A stretch of 64,000 nt of DNA from UBA10438 sp044238605 (GTDB taxonomy: Bacteria; Bacteroidota; Ignavibacteria; Kapaibacteriales; Kapaibacteriaceae). The stretch covers positions 62,001 to 126,000 of the forward strand of contig JBIICY010000007.1 in assembly GCA_044238605.1 (NCBI GenBank), written 5' to 3'. The notes beneath the pieces were generated by a model. It saw only the letters and a program-made list of their open reading frames with translations. It ran no database searches and was not told where the DNA came from. The position numbers were made by a program, and so were the translations under genes. This document shows positions 55,259 to 62,582 of this stretch, piece by piece; position 1 is the stretch's first letter; each line of letters begins with the position of its first letter.

Positions 55259-55266
55259 CAAAATTA
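55259..55266 (-). promoter_or_regulatory. -7 box TAATTTTG, leaderless ABC exporter start
   Basis: Exact TAnnTTTG on the minus strand, 3 nt before the ATG at 55255. It is only 7 nt from the opposing box at 55274-55281. Confidence 0.5.
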
Positions 55267-55273
55267 CACATCG

Positions 55274-55281
55274 TACTTTTG
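55274..55281 (+). promoter_or_regulatory. -7 box TACTTTTG, leaderless MBL gene start
   Basis: Exact TAnnTTTG ending 4 nt before the ATG at 55286. Confidence 0.5.
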
Positions 55282-55285
55282 CAAG

Positions 55286-56692
55286 ATGATCACAATCACG
55301 CCATACGGTGCAGCAGGTGAAGTAACCGGGTCTGCATACCTAGTTGAAACTGAATCAGCGAAGGTGCTGGTGGACTTCGGAATGTTTCAGGGCGACAAAG
55401 ACGACGATGCTCGAAATGTGATCCCCGGTAGAATCCATCGTATGGACGTTGATGCTGTGGTACTAACCCACGGACACCTAGACCACTGTGGACGTCTGCC
55501 ACTTCTTGTGCGCGAAGGCTACCGAGGCCCGATCTATGCCACCCCTGCAACGCGAGACATGGCTGAAGTGATTCTCCTGGATTCTGCTCATATCCAGGAG
55601 TCGGATTTCGAGCGCCGTAGAAAGCGCTTTGCCAAACGTGGCATCAAGATGAACCGAAACGATCAGCCGCTGTATGAAAAAGACGATGTAACGCAGACCA
55701 TCGAGCTCTTTGAAGAAATCGACTATAATGCTCCGGTAGCAATTGCATCTGGAGTAACAGCAACATTCTTCGAGGCAGGGCATATGCTGGGGTCAGCATC
55801 AGTGGAACTTGTCGTTCAGAATGGTGATGATCGTAAGATCATCGTCTTTAGCGGAGATCTTGGTCCGCCGCATCTGCCATATCTGCGAGACCCGCAGCCC
55901 CCTGTCAAGGCCGACATCCTGATCATGGAATCAACCTATGGAGACCGCGATCACAAGTCGCTGGCCGAAACTCTAGTAGAGTTTGAGAAGATCATCGTTG
56001 AAGCCGTCGAGACCAACGGCAAGATCTTTATCCCATCGTTCGCGATTGGCCGTACGCAGCAGATGCTGTATCATATCGCTGAACTCATTCGCAAGAAGCG
56101 AATTCCCTCGTTGCCGATCTACCTTGATAGCCCCATGGCAATCAAGGCAACCAATATATATCGTCAGCACGAAGAGCTGATGGATGAAGAGAGTACTGAA
56201 CTCCTCAAGGATGGTCAGCTCTATCACGATCTCAGGTCACTGCGTGTCTGTACAACGGCGGCCGAATCGCAGGCTATCAACGAAGCGCAGGGGCCGTTTA
56301 TCGTGATCGCTGGCAGTGGAATGTGCACGGCTGGACGAATCATGCACCACATTCGACATAACATCGACGATCGTAACTGTCACTTCATCATCGCTGGGTA
56401 TCAGTCAAGGGGCTCGCTAGGCCGCAGACTTGTTGATGGGGCAGCGGAGATCTCCATCATGGGAGATCGCAAGCTGGTGCGGGCTAAGATCCACACGCTT
56501 GGCGGCTTTAGTGCCCATGCCGGCCAGCGCGATCTTGTGCAATGGTATGAGCATGTTGCCGCTTCTGGAACGCCGATGACGTTCCTTACGCACGGCGAAG
56601 ATTCTGCACGTACAGCATTGAAAGATCTGCTTCTCGAGCGATACGGCGTGAACTGTTACATGCCAACGTATTCCGAACATCTTGTTTTGTAA
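55286..56692 (+). CDS. Beta-CASP metallo-beta-lactamase ribonuclease (CPSF-like)
   Basis: 468 residues. Metallo-beta-lactamase core with VVLTHGHLDHCGRLPLL (HxHxDH, about 56-72), FEAGHMLGSASVEL, SGDLG and LIMESTYGDRDHK, the beta-CASP insert (FIPSFAIGRTQQML, YLDSPMAIKAT), then GSGMCTAGRIMHHIRHN and GGFSAHAGQRDL. Members are RNA endo/exonucleases or related hydrolases. Complete metal ligand set. Start fixed by position 4 nt after a TAnnTTTG box. Confidence 0.92.
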   Translation: MITITPYGAAGEVTGSAYLVETESAKVLVDFGMFQGDKDDDARNVIPGRIHRMDVDAVVLTHGHLDHCGRLPLLVREGYRGPIYATPATRDMAEVILLDSAHIQESDFERRRKRFAKRGIKMNRNDQPLYEKDDVTQTIELFEEIDYNAPVAIASGVTATFFEAGHMLGSASVELVVQNGDDRKIIVFSGDLGPPHLPYLRDPQPPVKADILIMESTYGDRDHKSLAETLVEFEKIIVEAVETNGKIFIPSFAIGRTQQMLYHIAELIRKKRIPSLPIYLDSPMAIKATNIYRQHEELMDEESTELLKDGQLYHDLRSLRVCTTAAESQAINEAQGPFIVIAGSGMCTAGRIMHHIRHNIDDRNCHFIIAGYQSRGSLGRRLVDGAAEISIMGDRKLVRAKIHTLGGFSAHAGQRDLVQWYEHVAASGTPMTFLTHGEDSARTALKDLLLERYGVNCYMPTYSEHLVL

Positions 56693-56703
56693 TTGGATTT
56701 ATC

Positions 56704-58098
56704 ATGCGCACCGAACACGACTTCCTTGGTGAACGTCAGCTTCCTGATAACGTCTATTATGGCGTTCAAACATTGCGGGGCAAGGAGAACTTCCACATAA
56801 CCGGTATTCCGATATCGCATGCAGCCTCGTTCATTGTTGCCTTTGCGCACGTGAAGAAAGCTGCTGCTCTGGCCAACAAGGACCTTGGCGTGCTAGAGCC
56901 CGATGTTGCCGATGCGATATGCCGGGCATGCGATGCAATTGCGGCAGGGGAGCTGCATGATCAATTCGTTGTAGATGTGATTCAAGGCGGCGCTGGCACA
57001 TCAACGAATATGAATGCCAATGAAGTGATTGCCAACAAAGCTTTGGAGCTCATGGGGCATCCAAAGGGGAGCTATGACGTTGTCCATCCGAACAACCATG
57101 TCAACTGCTCCCAGAGTACAAACGATGCCTACCCAACGGCGTTTCGTCTTAGTCTCTACGAGGAGATCGGAAAGCTGATCACATCACTTGGACTGCTGCA
57201 GGAGTCGTTCGCACGCAAGGGCAAGGAGTTTGCCGATGTGATCAAGATGGGGCGCACGCAGCTGCAGGATGCCGTGCCGATGACGCTTGGACAGGAGTTT
57301 GACTCGTTTGCGGTGAACATTGGTGAAGATCTGCGCAGACTCGAAGAAGCACGCATGCTGGTTACTGAGGTAAATCTTGGTGCAACGGCCATTGGCACGA
57401 GTATCAATGCGCCGGAAGGGTATCCTGAACTCTCGGTGAAGTATCTCAAGTCCGTTAGTGGTGTGCCTGTAACGCTTTCGCAGAACCTGATTGAGGCTAC
57501 CTGGGATAACGGGGCGTACGTGCAGGTTAGCGGCGTACTGAAACGCGTAGCAGTGAAGCTTTCCAAGATCTGTAACGATCTTCGTCTGTTATCAAGCGGA
57601 CCCCGTTGCGGATTTAATGAGATCAACCTGCCGCGCATGCAGCCGGGATCGAGCATCATGCCGGGGAAGGTGAATCCTGTTATCCCGGAAGTGGTAAACC
57701 AAGTCTGCTATCTGGTTATCGGTAACGACGTAACTGTAACATTTGCAGCAGAGGCTGGACAGCTTCAGCTCAATGTTATGGAGCCTGTGCTTGCGTACTG
57801 CTTGTTTCAGTCTATCGAGACACTCGGTAGGGCATGCACAACGCTCCGCGAGCTTTGTATCGATGGCATCACCGCTAACGCAGAACGCACGCGAGAAATG
57901 GTTCTCAACAGCGTTGGTATCGTCACGGCGCTCAACCCGATCCTTGGCTACGAACAAAGTGCCGCAATCGCGAAGGAAGCATTTGAAACAGGTGGCTCAG
58001 TGATAGATATCGTTCGTGCCAAGGGGCTTTTGTCCGACGAAAAACTGGATGAGATCTTCAGCATCGAAAACTTGATGTATCCGAAGTTTATTAGGTAA
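56704..58098 (+). CDS. aspA: Aspartate ammonia-lyase (aspartase)
   Basis: 464 residues. Deaminates aspartate to fumarate. MRTEHDFLGERQLPDNVYYG, GGAGTSTNMNANEVI, IKMGRTQLQDAVPMTLGQEF (aspartase form, not the GRTHLMDA form of fumarase) and the flexible loop GSSIMPGKVNPVIPEVV with catalytic Ser. Complete. It is 11 nt downstream of the MBL gene. An AGCGARY heptamer array starts 2 nt after its stop. Confidence 0.94.
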   Translation: MRTEHDFLGERQLPDNVYYGVQTLRGKENFHITGIPISHAASFIVAFAHVKKAAALANKDLGVLEPDVADAICRACDAIAAGELHDQFVVDVIQGGAGTSTNMNANEVIANKALELMGHPKGSYDVVHPNNHVNCSQSTNDAYPTAFRLSLYEEIGKLITSLGLLQESFARKGKEFADVIKMGRTQLQDAVPMTLGQEFDSFAVNIGEDLRRLEEARMLVTEVNLGATAIGTSINAPEGYPELSVKYLKSVSGVPVTLSQNLIEATWDNGAYVQVSGVLKRVAVKLSKICNDLRLLSSGPRCGFNEINLPRMQPGSSIMPGKVNPVIPEVVNQVCYLVIGNDVTVTFAAEAGQLQLNVMEPVLAYCLFQSIETLGRACTTLRELCIDGITANAERTREMVLNSVGIVTALNPILGYEQSAAIAKEAFETGGSVIDIVRAKGLLSDEKLDEIFSIENLMYPKFIR

Positions 58099-58100
58099 GC

Positions 58101-58149
58101 AGCGAGCAGCGAACAGCGAGCAGCGAACAGCGAGCAGCGAACAGCGAGT
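58101..58149 (+). repeat. AGCGARY heptamer array D, 7 units
   Basis: AGCGAGC and AGCGAAC alternate for six units, then AGCGAGT. It starts 2 nt after the aspA stop and ends 7 nt before the stop of the converging gene. Same family as array B, 32 kb away. Confidence 0.95.
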
Positions 58150-58156
58150 TCATACG

Positions 58157-60106
58157 CTAGTTTATAATCACGGCTGTACTTGACGCATTACCCACTGCTT
58201 CTACGACAACGACGTATACACCGTGTGCGCGAGATGCTGTTTCAAACACATGCTCAAACTGCCAGGTGCTGCTGGATACTTGTCGTGCATCCCTTGCCAC
58301 GCCTACGTGGACGAGTTCTCCCAGTGCGGAGTAAAGGGAGACCTTGTGCGGCATATTATGGGGCGACATGATTGTTGTCGACATCAGGCCTTGGCTCGTG
58401 GACGCTGTAACGTTCAACCGAGATGAACCTGTTATCGGCCGTATTCGCAACGCACATGCATCAACGGTGATTTCACGGGCAAGTGAGGACCACGTGCACT
58501 CGGCGTATGGCGACAGCGAAGGGAGCCATCTACTGTGTGTAACGGTGGTGGTGGAGTCGCCACTGAGCACAGCGAGAATTGGTAAACTCCATGACCGTTT
58601 GCTGGGAATGGTTACTGTAACTACGCTTGTGTCGGGCTCGATGCGTCGAACATCCACTTGCAGCGCGTCAAACCACGTGAGGTTGTTTGTAAGGGGCGCA
58701 TGTGCCGAACCAATAAGCTGAACTTGATGGGTAACAAATAACTCGCATTGTTCAAGCGTGTCTGTTGCAACGAGCTGCATCTGGAGCGTATCCCCAACTT
58801 GTGCACTGCGCGCTACAACGAGTGCATGCGGAGATGCACGCTTACAGAGAGCCCGCACAATTCCAGGTGCACCGGGTTCGGCACCATTCGAATTGTTAGG
58901 TGCAACAGTTCCCGCCGAGCCCCCTGTGAGCAGGAATGTAAACTTCTGTGTAAAGTTCTGTAGCAGCGTGGGGTGAAGCATGATACGTCCGCCACCACCA
59001 CCACCACCAGGACCGTGTCCGCCGTCGCACATGCTACCAGTACCTCCCTGTACATCGGCGACGATGTCCGTCTCTGCATAGCAGGCCTCGACCGATATAC
59101 TTCCGCCCGCGCCACCACCGCCACCACCATCGTTGCCTGCCCGAGGTGCTGCATTGCCACCTTGTGAGACAATGCGTAATGTATCGCCAGTAATCGTGTG
59201 GGAACGGAGTATAACAATGCCGCCTCCAGCAGCACCATCTGTAGAAACGTTGTTGTTTTGATGTCCGCCACCGCCTCCACCCCCAAACACGAGACGTTCA
59301 AGTGATGGATCTACGAGCGCCATGCCGGACATGCCATACATACCGGGAACAGCGCTGCATACGTACTGATTTCCGCCACGTCCGCCGGCACCGCCATTCC
59401 CACCGCCACCACCACCAGCATTATGTGCGTCTCCACCGCCCCCTCCATTAGCCCACGGAGTGTGACCGTTAGTACACATCGGCTCGGGAATTCGAATCGA
59501 TTCTCCCTTGCCCGCCGTGCGGTCGCTTGTAGCCGGATCGCATGCCTGGATAACTCCGCAGCTACCGCCATTGTTTGAGCGGCGTCCGCCCCGAAAACCG
59601 GTTCCACGAACATCAATGCATCCACTATCGCTCATGAGTACATTTGACTCTATTGCGATGACTCCGCCATTACGCCCATTCCACGGGAGAGTAGTTACAA
59701 CAGAGTCGACAACCACTGTATCAGCTCTTATGGGAACAACCAATTGGTATAGATCACGCGGGGCCAGGTAGGGAAGTTCTACGGGACGGACCTGTATGCG
59801 TTGTCCAACTTGCTCTGTTACTGATGTTCGATAAAATGTACCTGCCACATTAGTCACAACTCCAAGGACGGGGCTAGCGGCAGACACATCTGATGCGGCA
59901 GCTATGCAGATCAAGTAGACTGCAGTATCCGGAAGTACAATCCCAGAGTCCAGCAATAGCGAATCTACCGGCAGCTGGAGGTCCACAACCGACACAGCGT
60001 AGCACCTCTGCTGGAGCCCCTTGAGCACCAAACTGCTCCGCTGAGCATAGGCGCATGTGACAGTAAGTACGAGCGCCAGAAATAAACATGTATATCGAAG
60101 AACCAC
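58157..60106 (-). CDS. Glycine-rich secreted surface protein with T9SS-like end
   Basis: 649 residues. Signal peptide (YTCLFLALVLTVTCAYAQ). Residues about 150-420 contain many poly-Gly loops (GGGGGDAHNAGGGGGG, FGGGGGGGHQNN, GPGGGGGGGRIML) between short beta strands (VIAIESNVLM, GGIVILRSHTI), suggesting a beta-helix-like adhesin or structural fold. The last about 75 residues (SLYSALGELVHVGVA, HGVYVVVVEAVG, AVIIN) look like a T9SS sorting domain. GTG start 4 nt after a TACATTTG box; two palindromes lie further upstream. Function unknown. Confidence 0.75.
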   Translation of the reverse strand: MVLRYTCLFLALVLTVTCAYAQRSSLVLKGLQQRCYAVSVVDLQLPVDSLLLDSGIVLPDTAVYLICIAAASDVSAASPVLGVVTNVAGTFYRTSVTEQVGQRIQVRPVELPYLAPRDLYQLVVPIRADTVVVDSVVTTLPWNGRNGGVIAIESNVLMSDSGCIDVRGTGFRGGRRSNNGGSCGVIQACDPATSDRTAGKGESIRIPEPMCTNGHTPWANGGGGGDAHNAGGGGGGNGGAGGRGGNQYVCSAVPGMYGMSGMALVDPSLERLVFGGGGGGGHQNNNVSTDGAAGGGIVILRSHTITGDTLRIVSQGGNAAPRAGNDGGGGGGAGGSISVEACYAETDIVADVQGGTGSMCDGGHGPGGGGGGGRIMLHPTLLQNFTQKFTFLLTGGSAGTVAPNNSNGAEPGAPGIVRALCKRASPHALVVARSAQVGDTLQMQLVATDTLEQCELFVTHQVQLIGSAHAPLTNNLTWFDALQVDVRRIEPDTSVVTVTIPSKRSWSLPILAVLSGDSTTTVTHSRWLPSLSPYAECTWSSLAREITVDACALRIRPITGSSRLNVTASTSQGLMSTTIMSPHNMPHKVSLYSALGELVHVGVARDARQVSSSTWQFEHVFETASRAHGVYVVVVEAVGNASSTAVIIN

Positions 60107-60110
60107 GTAG

Positions 60111-60118
60111 CAAATGTA
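60111..60118 (-). promoter_or_regulatory. -7 box TACATTTG, leaderless start
   Basis: Exact TAnnTTTG on the minus strand ending 4 nt before the GTG start at 60106. Confidence 0.5.
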
Positions 60119-60133
60119 CGGGGAAAGAATATG

Positions 60134-60173
60134 GGCTAGCTAGCCAAACTGCAAACGAAGTGGCTATATAGCC
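60134..60173 (-). promoter_or_regulatory. Pair of GGCTANNTAGCC palindromes
   Basis: GGCTAGCTAGCC (60134-60145) and GGCTATATAGCC (60162-60173) share GGCTANNTAGCC, both followed by AA on the plus strand, 28 nt apart start to start. They lie 16 and 44 nt upstream of the -7 box of the glycine-rich gene, as operators would. The second contains the amine oxidase stop codon. Confidence 0.55.
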
Positions 60174-61543
60174 AAGTGTGTAGCAATGCTCTCAGCGGCT
60201 GCCTCTCCTGTGCGGATTGCCCCATCAAAGAAACCAGGCCAACGGTCGGCCATTTCTGTTCCGGCCCAATAAATTGGTCCGACAGGGGCAGTGAGTGCTT
60301 CGCCGAAACTTGTCCAGACCCCTGGAGGCATAAAGGCGGCATAAGCGCCACCGGTCCATGAATCGGCGGGCCAATCTACTTCTGTGTAACTGGCAGGTGA
60401 CAGTGACTCCTGACCAAAGAACGTGGCTAGGTCTGTTAGGACGGCGTCACGCCGCTCCGAGCTGCTCATCGCTCGCCACACGTGATAGCGATCGCCCGCA
60501 ACAAATGTAGCCAGCACCCCTACGTCGGATTCGGGATCAGAACTATCGGCACAGAGCTCCAGCCACTGGCAATTTCCTATGGCAAGGCCGGCTAGCCCCT
60601 TCGCTCGCCAGAAAGGGCGCTCGTAGGAGATCAATACTTTGGCGCAGCTTCCCATTGGAACCCGTTGGGTAAGCTGATCTCGCATTGCTGGCATTGGTGG
60701 ATCATAAACTATTCTACCAGCAAGATGGGGCGGCATGGCAACGACGGCATACTTGGCAGTATAGGCATGTTGATTGGTCTCAACCGTTACGCCATTGTCG
60801 CTGTATGAAATCCGGATAACTGGTTCACCCAGATGAATTCGCTCACCGAGCTCCGCAGCGATCATGTGTGGAACCTGACCGGCTCCGCCATGGATCAAAT
60901 CAGCTTCCGGATGTTCTGCCTGACCAGCGCACTTTTGTCCCCAAAGAACGTGCAGCAATGAAACCTGGCCCGGTTCGGCAGGACCAAGAAAACCGACAGC
61001 GCGCGACATGTATTCGAAATACCATCGACCAAAATCAGTGGTGGTGTTTTCGTCTATCCACTGTGCAAACGTTGCATTGTCAAGCTTTTTGGTGTGTTCG
61101 TTGGTTTGAGGATGTCCCGAAGGAAGGCTCTTGGATAGTTCGTCAAAACGTGCCCATGCCGTCATCGCATCTTGCCATTCTGTCGCATCAATACCAGGTG
61201 CCTCACCCTCGGGGAATCCTTGAAAGAAGCCCTTGAATTCATAGCGCTTGTTATCGTACACCAAAACGGTCTTTCCATCTGCAGGAGTGGGGAATCGACG
61301 TACCTGATACTCATCTAGAAGTGCCATGAAACGGTCTTGTGTAGGCCCTACCCACTGACCGCCTCGATCGATCCACTGTCCAGACGTGAGGTGTTCGCCG
61401 AACATTCTACCACCGTATCGATTGCGCGCTTCGATTACGAGAACTTGATGGCCTTGCCGCTGCAGATTACGCGCGGCTATCAAGCCCGCAATTCCGGCTC
61501 CGATGACAATGCAATCGTAGGTTGTTTCAGAAGGTTTGGTCAT
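60164..61543 (-). CDS. Flavin monoamine oxidase family protein
   Basis: 459 residues. FAD-binding Rossmann IVIGAGIAGLIAARNLQ, then EARNRYGGRMFG and IDRGGQWVGPTQDR; the C-terminal FAD site is PVGPIYWAGTEMADRWPGFF and GAIRTGEAAAESIA. Oxidises primary amines or polyamines (MAO/putrescine-oxidase group). In the segment GGAYAAFMPPGVWTSFG the position that bears the covalent flavin Cys in MAO is Ala, as in non-covalent putrescine oxidases. Start ATG 61543 or GTG 61552. No signal peptide. Confidence 0.88.
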   Translation of the reverse strand: MTKPSETTYDCIVIGAGIAGLIAARNLQRQGHQVLVIEARNRYGGRMFGEHLTSGQWIDRGGQWVGPTQDRFMALLDEYQVRRFPTPADGKTVLVYDNKRYEFKGFFQGFPEGEAPGIDATEWQDAMTAWARFDELSKSLPSGHPQTNEHTKKLDNATFAQWIDENTTTDFGRWYFEYMSRAVGFLGPAEPGQVSLLHVLWGQKCAGQAEHPEADLIHGGAGQVPHMIAAELGERIHLGEPVIRISYSDNGVTVETNQHAYTAKYAVVAMPPHLAGRIVYDPPMPAMRDQLTQRVPMGSCAKVLISYERPFWRAKGLAGLAIGNCQWLELCADSSDPESDVGVLATFVAGDRYHVWRAMSSSERRDAVLTDLATFFGQESLSPASYTEVDWPADSWTGGAYAAFMPPGVWTSFGEALTAPVGPIYWAGTEMADRWPGFFDGAIRTGEAAAESIATHLAI

Positions 61544-61580
61544 GATGCACACCAGCAGAATGTCTTCTAGATTATTAAAC

Positions 61581-61654
61581 GTCTCGATGGTTTGTGGATG
61601 ACGAGACTCTGCGAAAAATACTACTGTAACGATTACAGTAAGTGTTCTCGAGAA
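61581..61654 (+). promoter_or_regulatory. Dyad-rich divergent control region
   Basis: The 173-nt gap between divergent genes (61544-61716) holds an 8-bp-arm palindrome TACTGTAA-CGA-TTACAGTA (61622-61640), a perfect palindrome TTCTCGAGAA (61645-61654) and GTCTCG/CGAGAC (61581-61586 and 61602-61607). TAATTTG at 61706-61712 ends 4 nt before the plus-strand ATG. It looks like a regulated promoter region. Confidence 0.5.
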
Positions 61655-61716
61655 TATTATACAGATCGGTGCAATTGATCGATCCTTCGCTTAGTGCTCG
61701 CTGCGTAATTTGTGTG

Positions 61717-62568
61717 ATGCGCATTGTATCCTTTAATGTCTTTCCACCGGCCTATGAAGTTGTCAATACCTGGGCAGCGGAGTGTGGACACGACCTTGTG
61801 CTCGTTGTCACGACTCCAGGCCCAACATCACGGCGAAACACTTCCTACCAACGGGTGATCAGCAGTGTTCCGCCTGGAACGGATATTCTGGTTACAACCC
61901 GCTTGCGCAAGGTTGCTTTGCCCCTTATTCGGGCGCTCGAACCTGATTTGATTGTATCCTTTACGTTCCCATACCGCATACCTCCAGAGGTCATTGCACT
62001 TTCGCGCTTTGGCGCTGTTAACCTGCACCCAACTGCGCTGCCCGCGTATCGTGGCCCCAATCCTCTAAGGGGTATCTATGAAGGCTTCCCTCTGCTCGGT
62101 GCAACTCTGCATTGGACAGCTGCAGAATACGATACTGGAAATGTCCTTTCGCAGCATACTGGTCCCATGCCCGAGGTGGTAACACCTGAGTCAATTCTTG
62201 AAAACTGGCTACCATTGATACGTAACGCATTCGCCGAGGGTACTGCGCGCGCTGTGGCTGGAGCAACAGGCACGCCACAAGATAACGAGCAATCAAGCTA
62301 CGGTGCCAAGTTTACAGATGAAGAACATTGGCTTACACCCCTCGAAACTAGAATGTCCTTCCAATCCAAATGCGCAGCACTCAATTTCTTTGGTCCCGCC
62401 GCAATGATTAGCCTCCACGGTCGAGATTACACCATTGATAGCATTGATCAACTTGATGACATTACAGCAGATCCTCCCGGCACGATAACACAGCAAACCA
62501 GCGAAGCCTTTGTGCTTCAAGTTTTGGATGGCAGGGTGTTGGTACGGTGCCACAGTTTTCAACCATAA
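61717..62568 (+). CDS. Formyltransferase-like protein (Fmt/ArnA-type domain)
   Basis: 283 residues. N-terminal formyltransferase domain: IVSFNVFPPAYEVVN, then NLHPTALPAYRGPNPLRGIY (catalytic Asn and His) and GATLHWTAAEYDTGNVL (catalytic Asp), followed by a degenerate C-terminal domain. It uses a 10-formyl-tetrahydrofolate-type donor in known relatives. Shorter and more divergent than housekeeping Fmt, so probably it formylates an amino-sugar or small amine. ATG 61717 follows TAATTTG after 4 nt. Leads an apparent pair with a secreted hydrolase, 14 nt apart. Confidence 0.8.
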   Translation: MRIVSFNVFPPAYEVVNTWAAECGHDLVLVVTTPGPTSRRNTSYQRVISSVPPGTDILVTTRLRKVALPLIRALEPDLIVSFTFPYRIPPEVIALSRFGAVNLHPTALPAYRGPNPLRGIYEGFPLLGATLHWTAAEYDTGNVLSQHTGPMPEVVTPESILENWLPLIRNAFAEGTARAVAGATGTPQDNEQSSYGAKFTDEEHWLTPLETRMSFQSKCAALNFFGPAAMISLHGRDYTIDSIDQLDDITADPPGTITQQTSEAFVLQVLDGRVLVRCHSFQP

Positions 62569-62582
62569 CCACTGGAAAACCT

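Noticed and set aside
56704..58098. Class II fumarase
   Set aside because: The GRTQLQDAVPMTLGQEF segment and the N-terminus are of the aspartase type rather than fumarase.
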